Shown here in pieces: positions 55,603-64,000 of a DNA stretch of 64,000 nucleotides. A program made the translations under genes and the position numbers. The stretch is from a virus: positions 221,573-285,572 of the IMG/VR virus record IMGVR_UViG_3300021520_000002. The stretch is one strand, 5' to 3'. The notes below the pieces were generated by a model. The model searched no databases and was not told the origin of the DNA. It saw only the letters and a list, made by a program, of their open reading frames with translations. Positions within the stretch are counted from its first letter, which is position 1, and each line of letters begins with the position of its first letter.

Positions 55603-58107
55603 ATGAACACTCCACCTGCTGGTGATGATTATAAAAAATTATTACAATATTTTAGTTCTTTAAAAGTATCAGCTCAAGATCAACCAGATTTAACAGTTAA
55701 AGTTTCTGGTGGTATATTTACTAAACAAACATCTAATGGTCTTGAATATATTAATTGTGTTGGTGGAATTTCCCCATCAGTGTCAACACCTGGGCATGGT
55801 AAATCACAAGTTGTTGTTATTACATTAGATGAATCTGGGAATATTGCATTAGTATATGGAATTGAAGAAGTTAGTGATAATCCATCTTTTCCAAACATTT
55901 CAGTACTAAGACTTCCTTTAGCATTTGTGGTTATAAAATCTAGTACTATAAGAATAACTGATGAAATGATTTATGATGTAAGATCTATTTTTAATTCAAG
56001 TCATATTCATAAAAGTTTAACAGATACTAGTGATTTTAATTGTCATCCTATTGATGCAATTACAGGTTTAACTCAAGCACTTATAGACATTCATGGCACA
56101 AGTGGAACTTCAGGTTCATCTGGAAGATCAGGTTCTTCTGGAACAAGTGGAAGATCTGGTTCTTCAGGCACATCTGGAAGTTCTGGTACAAGTGGTTCTT
56201 CAGGTACTTCAGCTTCAAGTGGAACATCAGGTCGTTCTGGTAGTAGTGGAACAAGTGGTTCAAGTGGGACAACAGGTTCTTCTGGAAGTTCTGGAACATC
56301 AGGTTCTTCAGGAAGATCTGGTTCTTCGGGTTCATCTGGTCTTTCTGGAACATCAGGTAGTTCTGGAACAAGTGGAAGATCTGGTTCTTCAGGTACATCT
56401 GGTAGTTCAGGATCGTCAGGAAGTGCAGGAACATCAGGTTCATCTTCTACATCTGGTACATCTGGTAGTTCAGGTTCATCTGGGTCAAGTGGTTCATCAG
56501 GAACAAGTGCTTCATCTGGAACATCAGGTTCTTCTGGAAGTTCAGGTACATCTGGGTCAAGTGGTACAAGTGGTTCATCAGGAAGTTCTGGTTCATCAGG
56601 TTCTTCTGGTAGTTCTGGTACTTCAGGATCATCAGGTACTTCAGGTTCTTCAGGTAGTTCAGGTTCAAGTGGAACATCACCTCCTGGATTCACATCTGGA
56701 ACAGATGGAACAAGTGGTTCAGATGGTACTTCAGGTAGTTCTGGAACAAGTGGGTCTTCAGGATCATCAGGTAGTTCAGGTTCAAGTGGTACATCACCTC
56801 CTGGATTTACATCTGGAACAGATGGAACTTCTGGAACATCTGGAAGTTCTGGTACAAGTGGTTCTTCAGGTCCTCCTGGAACATCAGGTTCTCCTGGAAC
56901 ATCAGGTAGTTCTGGTCCTGCTGGAACATCAGGTAGTTCTGGAACATCTGGTGCTGGTGGTGGTCTTTCAACAATTTGGATTGGTCAAGGAACTGGAACA
57001 TCAGGTGTTAAAATTTCAACAGCGGGAACACTTGGAACAGATGCAGATTCATATTTACATGTTTATAGAACAACTGCTCATCCAGCATATTCAGGAGTTT
57101 CTCGTGGTTGTATTCATGGTGAGTGGACAGCTAATCTTATTGCAGATTCAATTCCATCAGCTGTTAGAGGTTATATTAAAAACAATTCTAATAATACTGG
57201 TAATACAACATATGGACATATGATAGGTTCTTTTGGTTGGGTTGAAGATACTGCAAATGGTGATATTTACGGTCTTGGTGTTGAAGGAAGAGTTGATGCT
57301 GCTGGAAAAGCAATGATGTATAATGGTTTTGAAAGTCAGGTTACTTGGACTGGGGCATCTGGATCATTTGGTAATAATGGAGTTATTGGAGCACAAGGTG
57401 CTTATGGATTTCATGGTATAGTAGCAATACATAATAGTGGTGGAAATGCTATTGCTCCTGGTGGAAATGGTTTAGTATCATTAATTAGACTTGAAAAAGC
57501 AGATTGTTTAGCTAATCCATATGGAGTAGGTCCATATAGTTTTTGGGCAGTTAGTGGTACACCTGCTGGTGCTGCAGCCGCAGCCGCAGATCCAATGAGA
57601 TTAGATTGTAGTAATGGAACTATGGGAATTTTAATTGGCGCTGAATCAACAACACCATATATAAATCTTAGTAATGGAAGTAGTAATGCTTTAGGTGCAA
57701 GTGGATATGGTATAAGATATAGTGCTGGTGTAGTACAACTTAGAAATAGTGGTGGTTCTTGGGCAAATATAACATCAAGTTCTGATATTAATCTTAAAGA
57801 AAATATCACACCAATATCTAGTCAAATAGATGTTTTTGAAGCAGCAAAATCTATCAATGGTGTCTATTTTGATTGGAGAAAAGATATTGAATTTGCACAA
57901 GGTTATGGTGATAAAAGAACGATGGGTGTTTTAGCTCAAGAAGTTGAAAAAGTTTTGCCAGAACTTGTTAGTGAAATAGGTAATGGATATAAGTCTTTTA
58001 ATTATGATGGTTTAACAGCCTTTTTGTTAGAAGTTAATAAGAGACTTATTGATGAGTTAGAAGATTTAAGAACAGAAGTGAATTTGTTAAAGGACAAAAT
58101 AAAATAA
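55603..58107 (+). CDS. collagen-like tail fibre with S74 intramolecular chaperone (834 residues)
   Basis: Start after GGAGG. Residues 1-160 form a beta-rich N-terminal domain shared with the gene at 58987. Residues about 165-453 are Gly-X-Ser/Thr triplets (GTSGSSG...), a collagen-like triple helix that lacks most prolines. A second globular region follows. Residues about 727-834 (SDINLKENITPI...YDGLTAFLLEVNKRL) are a C-terminal S74 chaperone domain, which trims itself after helping trimerisation. Clearly a trimeric side fibre. Confidence 0.93.
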   Translation: MNTPPAGDDYKKLLQYFSSLKVSAQDQPDLTVKVSGGIFTKQTSNGLEYINCVGGISPSVSTPGHGKSQVVVITLDESGNIALVYGIEEVSDNPSFPNISVLRLPLAFVVIKSSTIRITDEMIYDVRSIFNSSHIHKSLTDTSDFNCHPIDAITGLTQALIDIHGTSGTSGSSGRSGSSGTSGRSGSSGTSGSSGTSGSSGTSASSGTSGRSGSSGTSGSSGTTGSSGSSGTSGSSGRSGSSGSSGLSGTSGSSGTSGRSGSSGTSGSSGSSGSAGTSGSSSTSGTSGSSGSSGSSGSSGTSASSGTSGSSGSSGTSGSSGTSGSSGSSGSSGSSGSSGTSGSSGTSGSSGSSGSSGTSPPGFTSGTDGTSGSDGTSGSSGTSGSSGSSGSSGSSGTSPPGFTSGTDGTSGTSGSSGTSGSSGPPGTSGSPGTSGSSGPAGTSGSSGTSGAGGGLSTIWIGQGTGTSGVKISTAGTLGTDADSYLHVYRTTAHPAYSGVSRGCIHGEWTANLIADSIPSAVRGYIKNNSNNTGNTTYGHMIGSFGWVEDTANGDIYGLGVEGRVDAAGKAMMYNGFESQVTWTGASGSFGNNGVIGAQGAYGFHGIVAIHNSGGNAIAPGGNGLVSLIRLEKADCLANPYGVGPYSFWAVSGTPAGAAAAAADPMRLDCSNGTMGILIGAESTTPYINLSNGSSNALGASGYGIRYSAGVVQLRNSGGSWANITSSSDINLKENITPISSQIDVFEAAKSINGVYFDWRKDIEFAQGYGDKRTMGVLAQEVEKVLPELVSEIGNGYKSFNYDGLTAFLLEVNKRLIDELEDLRTEVNLLKDKIK
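56095..56960 (+). repeat. collagen-like Gly-X-Ser/Thr repeat (first copy)
   Basis: About 290 codons of in-frame GTS/GSS/GRS triplets within the fibre gene at 55603. Long proline-rich frames seen on the opposite strand here are its mirror and are not genes. Confidence 0.9.
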
Positions 58108-58116
58108 AAACATTTT

Positions 58117-58150
58117 ATCGGCAAGATCTTGTAATATAGATCTTGCCGAT
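58117..58150 (+). terminator. terminator hairpin, ATCGGCAAGAT family
   Basis: Stem ATCGGCAAGATCT / AGATCTTGCCGAT with an 8-nt loop, directly after the S74 fibre gene and before the helper gene at 58178. Confidence 0.88.
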
Positions 58151-58177
58151 AATTTTAAAAGAAGAGAGGAAATATAA

Positions 58178-58942
58178 ATGAACATAAGTTTAGGACAAGT
58201 TTGGATGATCAATCCAATATTGATGAAATTATATCAATTTAAAGATGAATTTGATGTGAAGACAAATTTTAAACTAGGTAGGAATATTAATGTAATTAAT
58301 CCTGAATATAATTTAATTGAACAGACAAGAATATCTCTTATTAAAAAATTAGGTATAATAAATACTAATGAAGCTGGTGAACAGAGTATTGAAGTTCCAG
58401 CAGAGAAGAATCAACAATTTAAAGATGAATTTAATGAATTTCTAAAACAGGAAATAGAACTTAATTTATTACCTTTAGAAATATCTATTTTAAAAAATAT
58501 TAAAGATTTAACATTAACACTTATTGAAGTATTTAATTTTAGACTTTTATTATCTGATTATGATTTAATTCAATTAGTATCAACATCAACAACTTATGGT
58601 CAATTAATTGAAAGTCGACCAGTTATAAATAAATTATTAAATGTTAATATTGAAATTGATACATCATCAAAACTATCTAAAACATTAATAATTTTAAACA
58701 AAATTTTTGATGAAATTGAAGAACATAGAAGACAATTAGCTCAAAATTATAATGTTGTTAATTGGCAACAAGATAATGCGCCGGAAAGAATTATGAATTT
58801 TAATAAAGATTTAAATTTTTATATGACTGAACAAAGAACTATTGAAATTCCAATTATTGATATTGAAAAATTAGCTTTCTTAAAACTTGATCCAATTGAG
58901 TTAGATAGTTTAAGTTACATGTTTGATATATCAACAATTTAA
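58178..58942 (+). CDS. alpha-helical helper protein following a fibre gene
   Basis: 254 residues after GAGAGGAAAT, the same 5' context as the helper at 49755. The helical unit occurs twice (PVILMKLYQFKDEFDVK...; RPVINKLLNVNIEI...), with the IP/LP-EN-x-Q-F-K-D-EF motif. Third member of the helper family. Confidence 0.7.
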   Translation: MNISLGQVWMINPILMKLYQFKDEFDVKTNFKLGRNINVINPEYNLIEQTRISLIKKLGIINTNEAGEQSIEVPAEKNQQFKDEFNEFLKQEIELNLLPLEISILKNIKDLTLTLIEVFNFRLLLSDYDLIQLVSTSTTYGQLIESRPVINKLLNVNIEIDTSSKLSKTLIILNKIFDEIEEHRRQLAQNYNVVNWQQDNAPERIMNFNKDLNFYMTEQRTIEIPIIDIEKLAFLKLDPIELDSLSYMFDISTI

Positions 58943-58986
58943 AAAGAAGTTTGTTTTAAATTTAATTAGAGGGAGGTCCTTCAACT

Positions 58987-61900
58987 ATGAATGTGCCACC
59001 TTATGGTGATGATAATAGACGAAAAAATAGCCATTTTAGTACCCTTAAAGTGTCGGCACAACAACAGCCAAACTTATCAGTAAGGGTTTCCCCAGGTGGA
59101 TTTTGGCACAATAGTGAATATGGCTTCACTTATTATGATTTTATTGGTGGTAGTACACCTGGTATTACACCACCAATTTCAGATGCTTATTGGGTAATTG
59201 TAGCTCTTAATGTTGTTAATGATCTCGTTGAAATTGAAACTATATATGGTCCAATTGCCCACCATTCACCACCTTTACCTCAAATTCCGATTGGAAGAAT
59301 ATCTCTTGCCGCTATCTATTTAGAGAGTACAGATCTCAAAATAACTGATGAAATGATTTATGATGTAAGAGCACTTTATCATACATTAGATGAATTAAAT
59401 GGTGAGGATGGAACATCGGGGAGTTCAGGTAGTAGTGGAAGATCAGGAACAAGTGGTTCTTCAGGTACAAGTGGAAGACAAGGTACTTCTGGTACTTCAT
59501 CAACATCTGTAACTTCGGGAACATCAGGAATAGGAACCTCTGGTACTTCTGGATCATCAGGAATTTCTGGAACATCAGGTCGTTCTGGTACTAGTGGAAC
59601 CTCGGCAACATCAGTAACTTCTGGAACATCAGGTAGAACAGGTTCTTCAGGTACATCCGGTTCTTCTGGTCGTTCTGGTACTTCAGGTCGTTCTGGAACA
59701 AGTGGAACATCTGGAAGTAGTGGTTCATCTGGAACTTCAGGAAAAAAAGGTGATGTAGGAACTTCTGGAACAGGTGGAACTTCAGGATCATCAGGTAGTT
59801 CAGGTAGTAGCGGTTCAAGTGGTAGTAGTGGTACTTCTGCAACATCAGTAACATCTGGAACTTCAGGTTCTAATGGTACTTCAGGGTCTTCTGGAACAAG
59901 TGGAAGCTCTGGAACAAGTGGTTCATCTGGTACAAGTGGAACTTCAGGTACATCTGGTTCTGATGGTTCTTCTGGTACATCTGGTAGTAGTGGAACAAGT
60001 GGAAGCTCTGGAACATCAGGAAGTTCAGGTACAAGTGGTTCTGATGGAACGTCTGGAACTTCAGGTTCTGATGGCACATCAGGTAGTTCTGGTACAAGCG
60101 GTATAGATGGATCATCTGGAACAAGTGGTATAGATGGCACATCAGGTACGTCAGGTTCTGATGGAACTTCAGGTAGCTCTGGATTATCAGGAAGTTCTGG
60201 TACATCTGGTTCTGATGGAACTTCTGGAAGTTCAGGTTCATCGGGTTCTGATGGTACATCTGGATCTTCAGGTAGTAGTGGAACTAGTGGAATAGATGGA
60301 ACATCTGGAACATCGGGTTCTGATGGAACTAGTGGTTCTTCAGGCACATCAGGATTTGGAACTTCAGGTAGTTCTGGAACAAGTGGTTCTGGAACATCAG
60401 GAAGTTCAGGCACAAGTGGTATAGATGGAACGTCTGGAACTTCAGGTTCTGATGGAACTTCAGGTAGCTCTGGATTATCAGGAAGTTCTGGAACATCAGG
60501 AAGTTCAGGTACAAGTGGAACTTCAGGTTCTGATGGTACTTCTGGGTCTTCTGGAACAAGTGGAAACTCTGGAACCTCAGGAAGTTCTGGTACAAGTGGT
60601 ATAGATGGAACGTCTGGAACTTCAGGTTCTGATGGTACTTCTGGGTCTTCTGGAACAAGTGGAAGCTCTGGAACTTCAGGTTCTGATGGTACTTCCGGGT
60701 CTTCTGGAACAAGTGGAAGTTCTGGTACATCAGGTAGTTCTGGTACAAGTGGTATAGATGGAACGTCTGGAACTTCAGGGTTTTCTGGAACAAGTGGAAG
60801 CTCTGGAACTAGTGGAATAGATGGTACATCAGGTTCATCTGGGACAAGCGGTTCAAGTGGAACATCAGGTAGTTCTGGAACAAGTGGAACTTCAGGTTCT
60901 GATGGTACTTCTGGATCTTCAGGAACTTCAGGTTCTGATGGTACAAGTGGAAGTTCTGGCACATCAGGTAGTTCAGGTACAAGTGGTACTTCTGGAACAT
61001 CTGGAAGTTCTGGTACAAGTGGTATAGATGGAACGTCTGGAACTTCAGGTTCTGATGGAACTTCTGGGTCTTCTGGAACAAGTGGGTCGAGTGGAACATC
61101 TGGTAGTTCTGGTTCATCTGGAAGTTCTGGTACAAGTGGTATAGATGGTACGTCTGGAACTTCAGGTTCTAATGGTACTTCAGGGTCTTCTGGAACAAGT
61201 GGAAGTTCTGGCACCAGTGGTACATCTGGATCTGATGGTACATCTGGATCTTCAGGTAGTTCTGGAACAAGTGGTAGTAGTGGAACGTCTGGAAGTTCTG
61301 GTACAAGTGGAACTTCAGGTTCTGATGGTACTTCCGGGTCTTCTGGAACGTCTGGAAGTTCTGGTACAAGTGGAACTTCAGGTTCTGATGGTATATCAGG
61401 GTCTTCTGGCACAAGTGGAAGTTCTGGAACATCAGGTAGTTCAGGTACAAGTGGTAGTAGTGGATCATCTGGTTCTGACGGTACAAGTGGGTCAAGTGGC
61501 ACATCAGGAAGTTCAGGTACGAGTGGACATAGTGGAACATCAGGATCTTCTGGAACAAGTGGAGAAGGTTTTGAATGGGTTGGAGCTTGGACACTTTCTG
61601 ATTCTTATGATTTAAATCAAATAGTTGAAGATGGTGGTAATTCATACATCTGTAAATTAGCAAATATAGCAACAGCAAATACTGAACCTGGTATTGGTGA
61701 TGATTGGGAAACATATTGGGATTTATTTGCTCATGGTGGTACAGGAACATCTGGTACATCAGGAAGTTCAGGTTCTGATGGAACTTCTGGGTCGAGTGGA
61801 ACATCTGGAAGTTCAGGTACTAGTGGTATAGATGGAACATCAGGTTCTAGTGGAACATCTGGTAGTTCAGGTACAAGTGGAAGTAGTGGAACATCTGGAA

Positions 61901-64000
61901 CATCAGGTTCTGATGGAACATCTGGTAGTTCTGGAACTTCAGGTTCTGATGGTACTTCAGGTTCTAGCGGTAGTAGTGGAACAAGTGGTAGTAGTGGAAC
62001 AAGTGGTAGTAGTGGAACAAGTGGTATAGATGGAACATCAGGGTCTAGTGGAACTTCAGGAAGTTCTGGAACTAGTGGAACTTCAGGTTCTGATGGAACA
62101 AGTGGCACGTCTGGTACAAGTGGTATAGATGGTACGTCTGGAACTTCAGGTTCTAATGGTACTTCAGGGTCTTCTGGAACAAGTGGAAGTTCTGGAACAA
62201 GTGGTTCATCTGGTACAAGTGGTTCATCTGGTACAAGTGGAACTTCAGGTACATCTGGTTCTGATGGTTCTTCTGGTACATCTGGTACATCTGGTAGTAG
62301 TGGAACAAGTGGGTCGAGTGGAACATCAGGAAGTTCAGGTACAAGTGGTTCTGATGGAACGTCTGGAACTTCAGGTTCTGATGGCACATCAGGTAGTTCT
62401 GGTACAAGCGGTATAGATGGATCATCTGGAACTTCAGGTTCTGATGGAACTTCTGGGTCTTCTGGAACAAGTGGGTCGAGTGGAACATCTGGTAGTTCTG
62501 GTACATCTGGAAGTTCTGGTACAAGTGGTATAGATGGAACGTCTGGTACTTCAGGGTCTTCTGGAACAAGTGGAAGCTCTGGAACATCTGGAAGTTCTGG
62601 TACAAGTGGTATAGATGGAACGTCTGGAACTTCAGGTTCTAATGGTACTTCAGGGTCTTCTGGAACAAGTGGAAGCTCTGGAACATCTGGAAGTTCTGGT
62701 ACAAGTGGTATAGATGGAACGTCTGGAACTTCAGGTTCTGATGGAACTTCTGGGTCTTCTGGAACAAGTGGGTCGAGTGGAACATCTGGTAGTTCTGGTT
62801 CATCTGGAAGTTCTGGTACAAGTGGTATAGATGGTACGTCTGGAACTTCAGGTTCTAATGGTACTTCAGGGTCTTCTGGAACAAGTGGAAGCTCTGGAAC
62901 ATCTGGAAGTTCTGGTACATCTGGAACTTCAGGTTCTGATGGAACCTCTGGGTCTTCTGGAACAAGTGGTGAAGGGACAGCTGGAACCTCTGGAAGTTCT
63001 GGAACATCTGGAGTAAGTGGAAGTTCTGGAAGTGATTATTTTTATCAATCTGGTAATGGTGATGATGGATATAGATATTCAAATAGTTTTGATAATACAT
63101 CATTATATGTTCAATTAGGAAAAGGCACTTCTAATGGTACCAGTGCATTTTTTAGATTTGTAAATGTGACAATTCCAAAAGGAGCAATAATATTATCTGC
63201 AATTTTAACTCTCACATCAACAACTGATGATTCATCTGACTTTATGCATTTAGATTATTTTTTTAATGATGCTGATGATGCAATTGCTCCTACGAATATT
63301 ACAGAACTTGATAATTTAGCTAAAACAACGAATATTCGTCAATGGGATTTTGATCATTTTGTAACAGATCAATCTTATGATTCTCCAGAACTTAAGACTA
63401 TTCTTCAAACAGTTATTAATAGAAATGGTTGGGAATCTGGTAATGCAGTAATAATAATGATGAATGATATTTCAAGTTCAGCAAATGCTGGAAGAAAAGT
63501 TTATTCGATTAGAGATGAAGAAGGTTATCAACCTGAATTATATGTATATTGGTATATGCCTTCTACAAGTGGAACCTCTGGAAGTTCAGGTACAAGTGGT
63601 ATTGGAACATCAGGTTCTGATGGAACCTCTGGAAGTTCTGGAACAAGTGGTAGTAGTGGAACGTCAGGAGCAGCTGGAGCGCCAGGTACATCTGGAACTT
63701 CAGGTTCTGATGGAACCTCTGGAAGTTCTGGAACAAGTGGTAGTAGTGGAACGTCAGGAGCAGCTGGAGCGCCAGGTACATCTGGAACTTCAGGTTCTGA
63801 TGGAACAAGTGGAACTTCAGGATCTGATGGAACTTCAGGATCTTCAGGAACATCTGGAGGGACTGGAACATCAGGAAGTTCTGGAACAAGTGGTAGTAGT
63901 GGAACGTCAGGAGCAGCTGGAGCGCCAGGTACATCTGGAACTTCAGGTTCTGATGGAACCTCTGGAAGTTCTGGAACAAGTGGTAGTAGTGGAACGTCAG
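58987..64000 (+). CDS. giant collagen-like tail fibre, incomplete at the window edge
   Basis: ATG at 58987 after GAGGGAGGT; open to the end of the window, at least 1,671 codons, no stop seen. Residues 1-138 are a paralogue of the start of the fibre at 55603 (MN.PP.GDD...LKVSAQ.QP.L.V.VS...[10 protein letters not shown]). Gly-X-Ser/Thr collagen-like repeats fill residues 139-858, about 918-1345 and from about 1526 onward. Two globular inserts lie between them: a carbohydrate-binding-like module (about 860-917) and a jelly-roll domain (about 1348-1525) with [16 protein letters not shown] and [17 protein letters not shown], resembling a secreted beta-sandwich carbohydrate-binding fold. Confidence 0.9.
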   Translation, partial: MNVPPYGDDNRRKNSHFSTLKVSAQQQPNLSVRVSPGGFWHNSEYGFTYYDFIGGSTPGITPPISDAYWVIVALNVVNDLVEIETIYGPIAHHSPPLPQIPIGRISLAAIYLESTDLKITDEMIYDVRALYHTLDELNGEDGTSGSSGSSGRSGTSGSSGTSGRQGTSGTSSTSVTSGTSGIGTSGTSGSSGISGTSGRSGTSGTSATSVTSGTSGRTGSSGTSGSSGRSGTSGRSGTSGTSGSSGSSGTSGKKGDVGTSGTGGTSGSSGSSGSSGSSGSSGTSATSVTSGTSGSNGTSGSSGTSGSSGTSGSSGTSGTSGTSGSDGSSGTSGSSGTSGSSGTSGSSGTSGSDGTSGTSGSDGTSGSSGTSGIDGSSGTSGIDGTSGTSGSDGTSGSSGLSGSSGTSGSDGTSGSSGSSGSDGTSGSSGSSGTSGIDGTSGTSGSDGTSGSSGTSGFGTSGSSGTSGSGTSGSSGTSGIDGTSGTSGSDGTSGSSGLSGSSGTSGSSGTSGTSGSDGTSGSSGTSGNSGTSGSSGTSGIDGTSGTSGSDGTSGSSGTSGSSGTSGSDGTSGSSGTSGSSGTSGSSGTSGIDGTSGTSGFSGTSGSSGTSGIDGTSGSSGTSGSSGTSGSSGTSGTSGSDGTSGSSGTSGSDGTSGSSGTSGSSGTSGTSGTSGSSGTSGIDGTSGTSGSDGTSGSSGTSGSSGTSGSSGSSGSSGTSGIDGTSGTSGSNGTSGSSGTSGSSGTSGTSGSDGTSGSSGSSGTSGSSGTSGSSGTSGTSGSDGTSGSSGTSGSSGTSGTSGSDGISGSSGTSGSSGTSGSSGTSGSSGSSGSDGTSGSSGTSGSSGTSGHSGTSGSSGTSGEGFEWVGAWTLSDSYDLNQIVEDGGNSYICKLANIATANTEPGIGDDWETYWDLFAHGGTGTSGTSGSSGSDGTSGSSGTSGSSGTSGIDGTSGSSGTSGSSGTSGSSGTSGTSGSDGTSGSSGTSGSDGTSGSSGSSGTSGSSGTSGSSGTSGIDGTSGSSGTSGSSGTSGTSGSDGTSGTSGTSGIDGTSGTSGSNGTSGSSGTSGSSGTSGSSGTSGSSGTSGTSGTSGSDGSSGTSGTSGSSGTSGSSGTSGSSGTSGSDGTSGTSGSDGTSGSSGTSGIDGSSGTSGSDGTSGSSGTSGSSGTSGSSGTSGSSGTSGIDGTSGTSGSSGTSGSSGTSGSSGTSGIDGTSGTSGSNGTSGSSGTSGSSGTSGSSGTSGIDGTSGTSGSDGTSGSSGTSGSSGTSGSSGSSGSSGTSGIDGTSGTSGSNGTSGSSGTSGSSGTSGSSGTSGTSGSDGTSGSSGTSGEGTAGTSGSSGTSGVSGSSGSDYFYQSGNGDDGYRYSNSFDNTSLYVQLGKGTSNGTSAFFRFVNVTIPKGAIILSAILTLTSTTDDSSDFMHLDYFFNDADDAIAPTNITELDNLAKTTNIRQWDFDHFVTDQSYDSPELKTILQTVINRNGWESGNAVIIMMNDISSSANAGRKVYSIRDEEGYQPELYVYWYMPSTSGTSGSSGTSGIGTSGSDGTSGSSGTSGSSGTSGAAGAPGTSGTSGSDGTSGSSGTSGSSGTSGAAGAPGTSGTSGSDGTSGTSGSDGTSGSSGTSGGTGTSGSSGTSGSSGTSGAAGAPGTSGTSGSDGTSGSSGTSGSSGTS
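59407..61560 (+). repeat. collagen-like Gly-X-Ser/Thr repeat (second gene, main block)
   Basis: About 720 codons of Gly-X-Ser/Thr with recurring phrases such as [18 protein letters not shown]. Large stretches are nearly identical at DNA level, for example 60031-60122 and 62341-62432. Confidence 0.9.
61741..63030 (+). repeat. collagen-like Gly-X-Ser/Thr repeat (second gene, second block)
   Basis: About 430 codons after the carbohydrate-binding-like insert; several segments copy the first block almost exactly at DNA level. Confidence 0.88.
63622..64000 (+). repeat. 90-bp tandem repeat at the end of the window
   Basis: A 90-bp unit (from GGAACCTCTGGAAGTTCTGG through GCAGCTGGAGCGCC) repeats at 63622 and 63712, recurs at about 63865 and begins again at about 63955. 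It encodes [20 protein letters not shown]-type residues and is the only part of the repeat with Ala and Pro. Confidence 0.88.

Noticed and set aside
56095-56960. CRISPR array
   Set aside because: The repeats are codon-based Gly-X-Ser triplets in one long reading frame, without regular spacers.
59379-61502. Long proline-rich frame on the minus strand (repeated PEVP/PDVP)
   Set aside because: It is the reverse complement of the collagen-like repeat in the plus-strand gene at 58987; it has no ribosome site and no domains. The same holds for 56091-56693 and 61731-62387.
42976-64000. Diversity-generating retroelement acting on the fibres
   Set aside because: No reverse transcriptase or template/variable repeat pair was seen in the window.

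Overview
The window looks like part of a large (jumbo-type) tailed bacteriophage genome. It is very AT-rich and densely packed with short genes, most preceded by strong GGAGG-type ribosome sites and joined by ATGA or TAATG overlaps. It encodes a multisubunit RNA polymerase whose beta and beta-prime subunits are split into separate genes, a PAAR tail-tip protein, giant tail-fibre genes and many nucleotide-metabolism enzymes. No host chromosomal gene, ribosomal RNA, integrase or transposase was found.

Layout. 1-22.5 kb (minus strand): C-terminal half of RNA polymerase beta, phosphoribosyltransferase, thymidylate-synthase-like enzyme, DHH phosphoesterase, a tRNA with a CUA (amber) anticodon, Pth2-like peptidyl-tRNA hydrolase, FolE2-type GTP cyclohydrolase, a SLOG/molybdenum-carrier-like protein, the two halves of beta-prime, an HU-like protein, then three tail-related genes ending with PAAR and a carbohydrate-binding-repeat protein. 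22.5-23.5 kb: divergent control region. 23.4-29.3 kb (plus): zinc-ribbon protein, a large unknown, TylF-like and class I methyltransferases, thioredoxin. A minus-strand insert at 27.4-28.5 kb carries small genes and two paralogous small RNAs. 29.3-42.6 kb (minus): about 40 small genes, including a CYTH protein, a (p)ppGpp-hydrolase-like HD protein and many tiny zinc-finger or membrane proteins. 42.9-64 kb (plus): four very large tail-fibre genes, three of them followed by an alpha-helical helper gene. The last fibre, a Gly-X-Ser collagen-like giant, runs off the window and is open for at least 1,671 codons.

Regulation is unusually readable. A phage-type promoter motif (TTCAA, about 6 nt, then TATATAGAAATAAT) occurs about 22 times. 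Operons are separated by terminators that share one arm sequence (AGATCTTGCCGAT and its complement). Several promoters do not feed a gene. They feed 30-190 nt units that end at once in a strong hairpin and U-tract, giving a dispersed set of short non-coding transcription cassettes. Two of them (28.19-28.52 kb) are clear paralogues with compensatory base changes. This is my best candidate for an undescribed system.

A second candidate is the amber-decoding tRNA in a genome that still ends roughly one gene in seven with TAG. In two places adjacent genes are separated only by in-frame TAG codons: the tail trio at 20692-22548 and the pair at 31486-32751. Suppression there would make fusion proteins. 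All homology statements are from motif recognition by eye; no database search was run.
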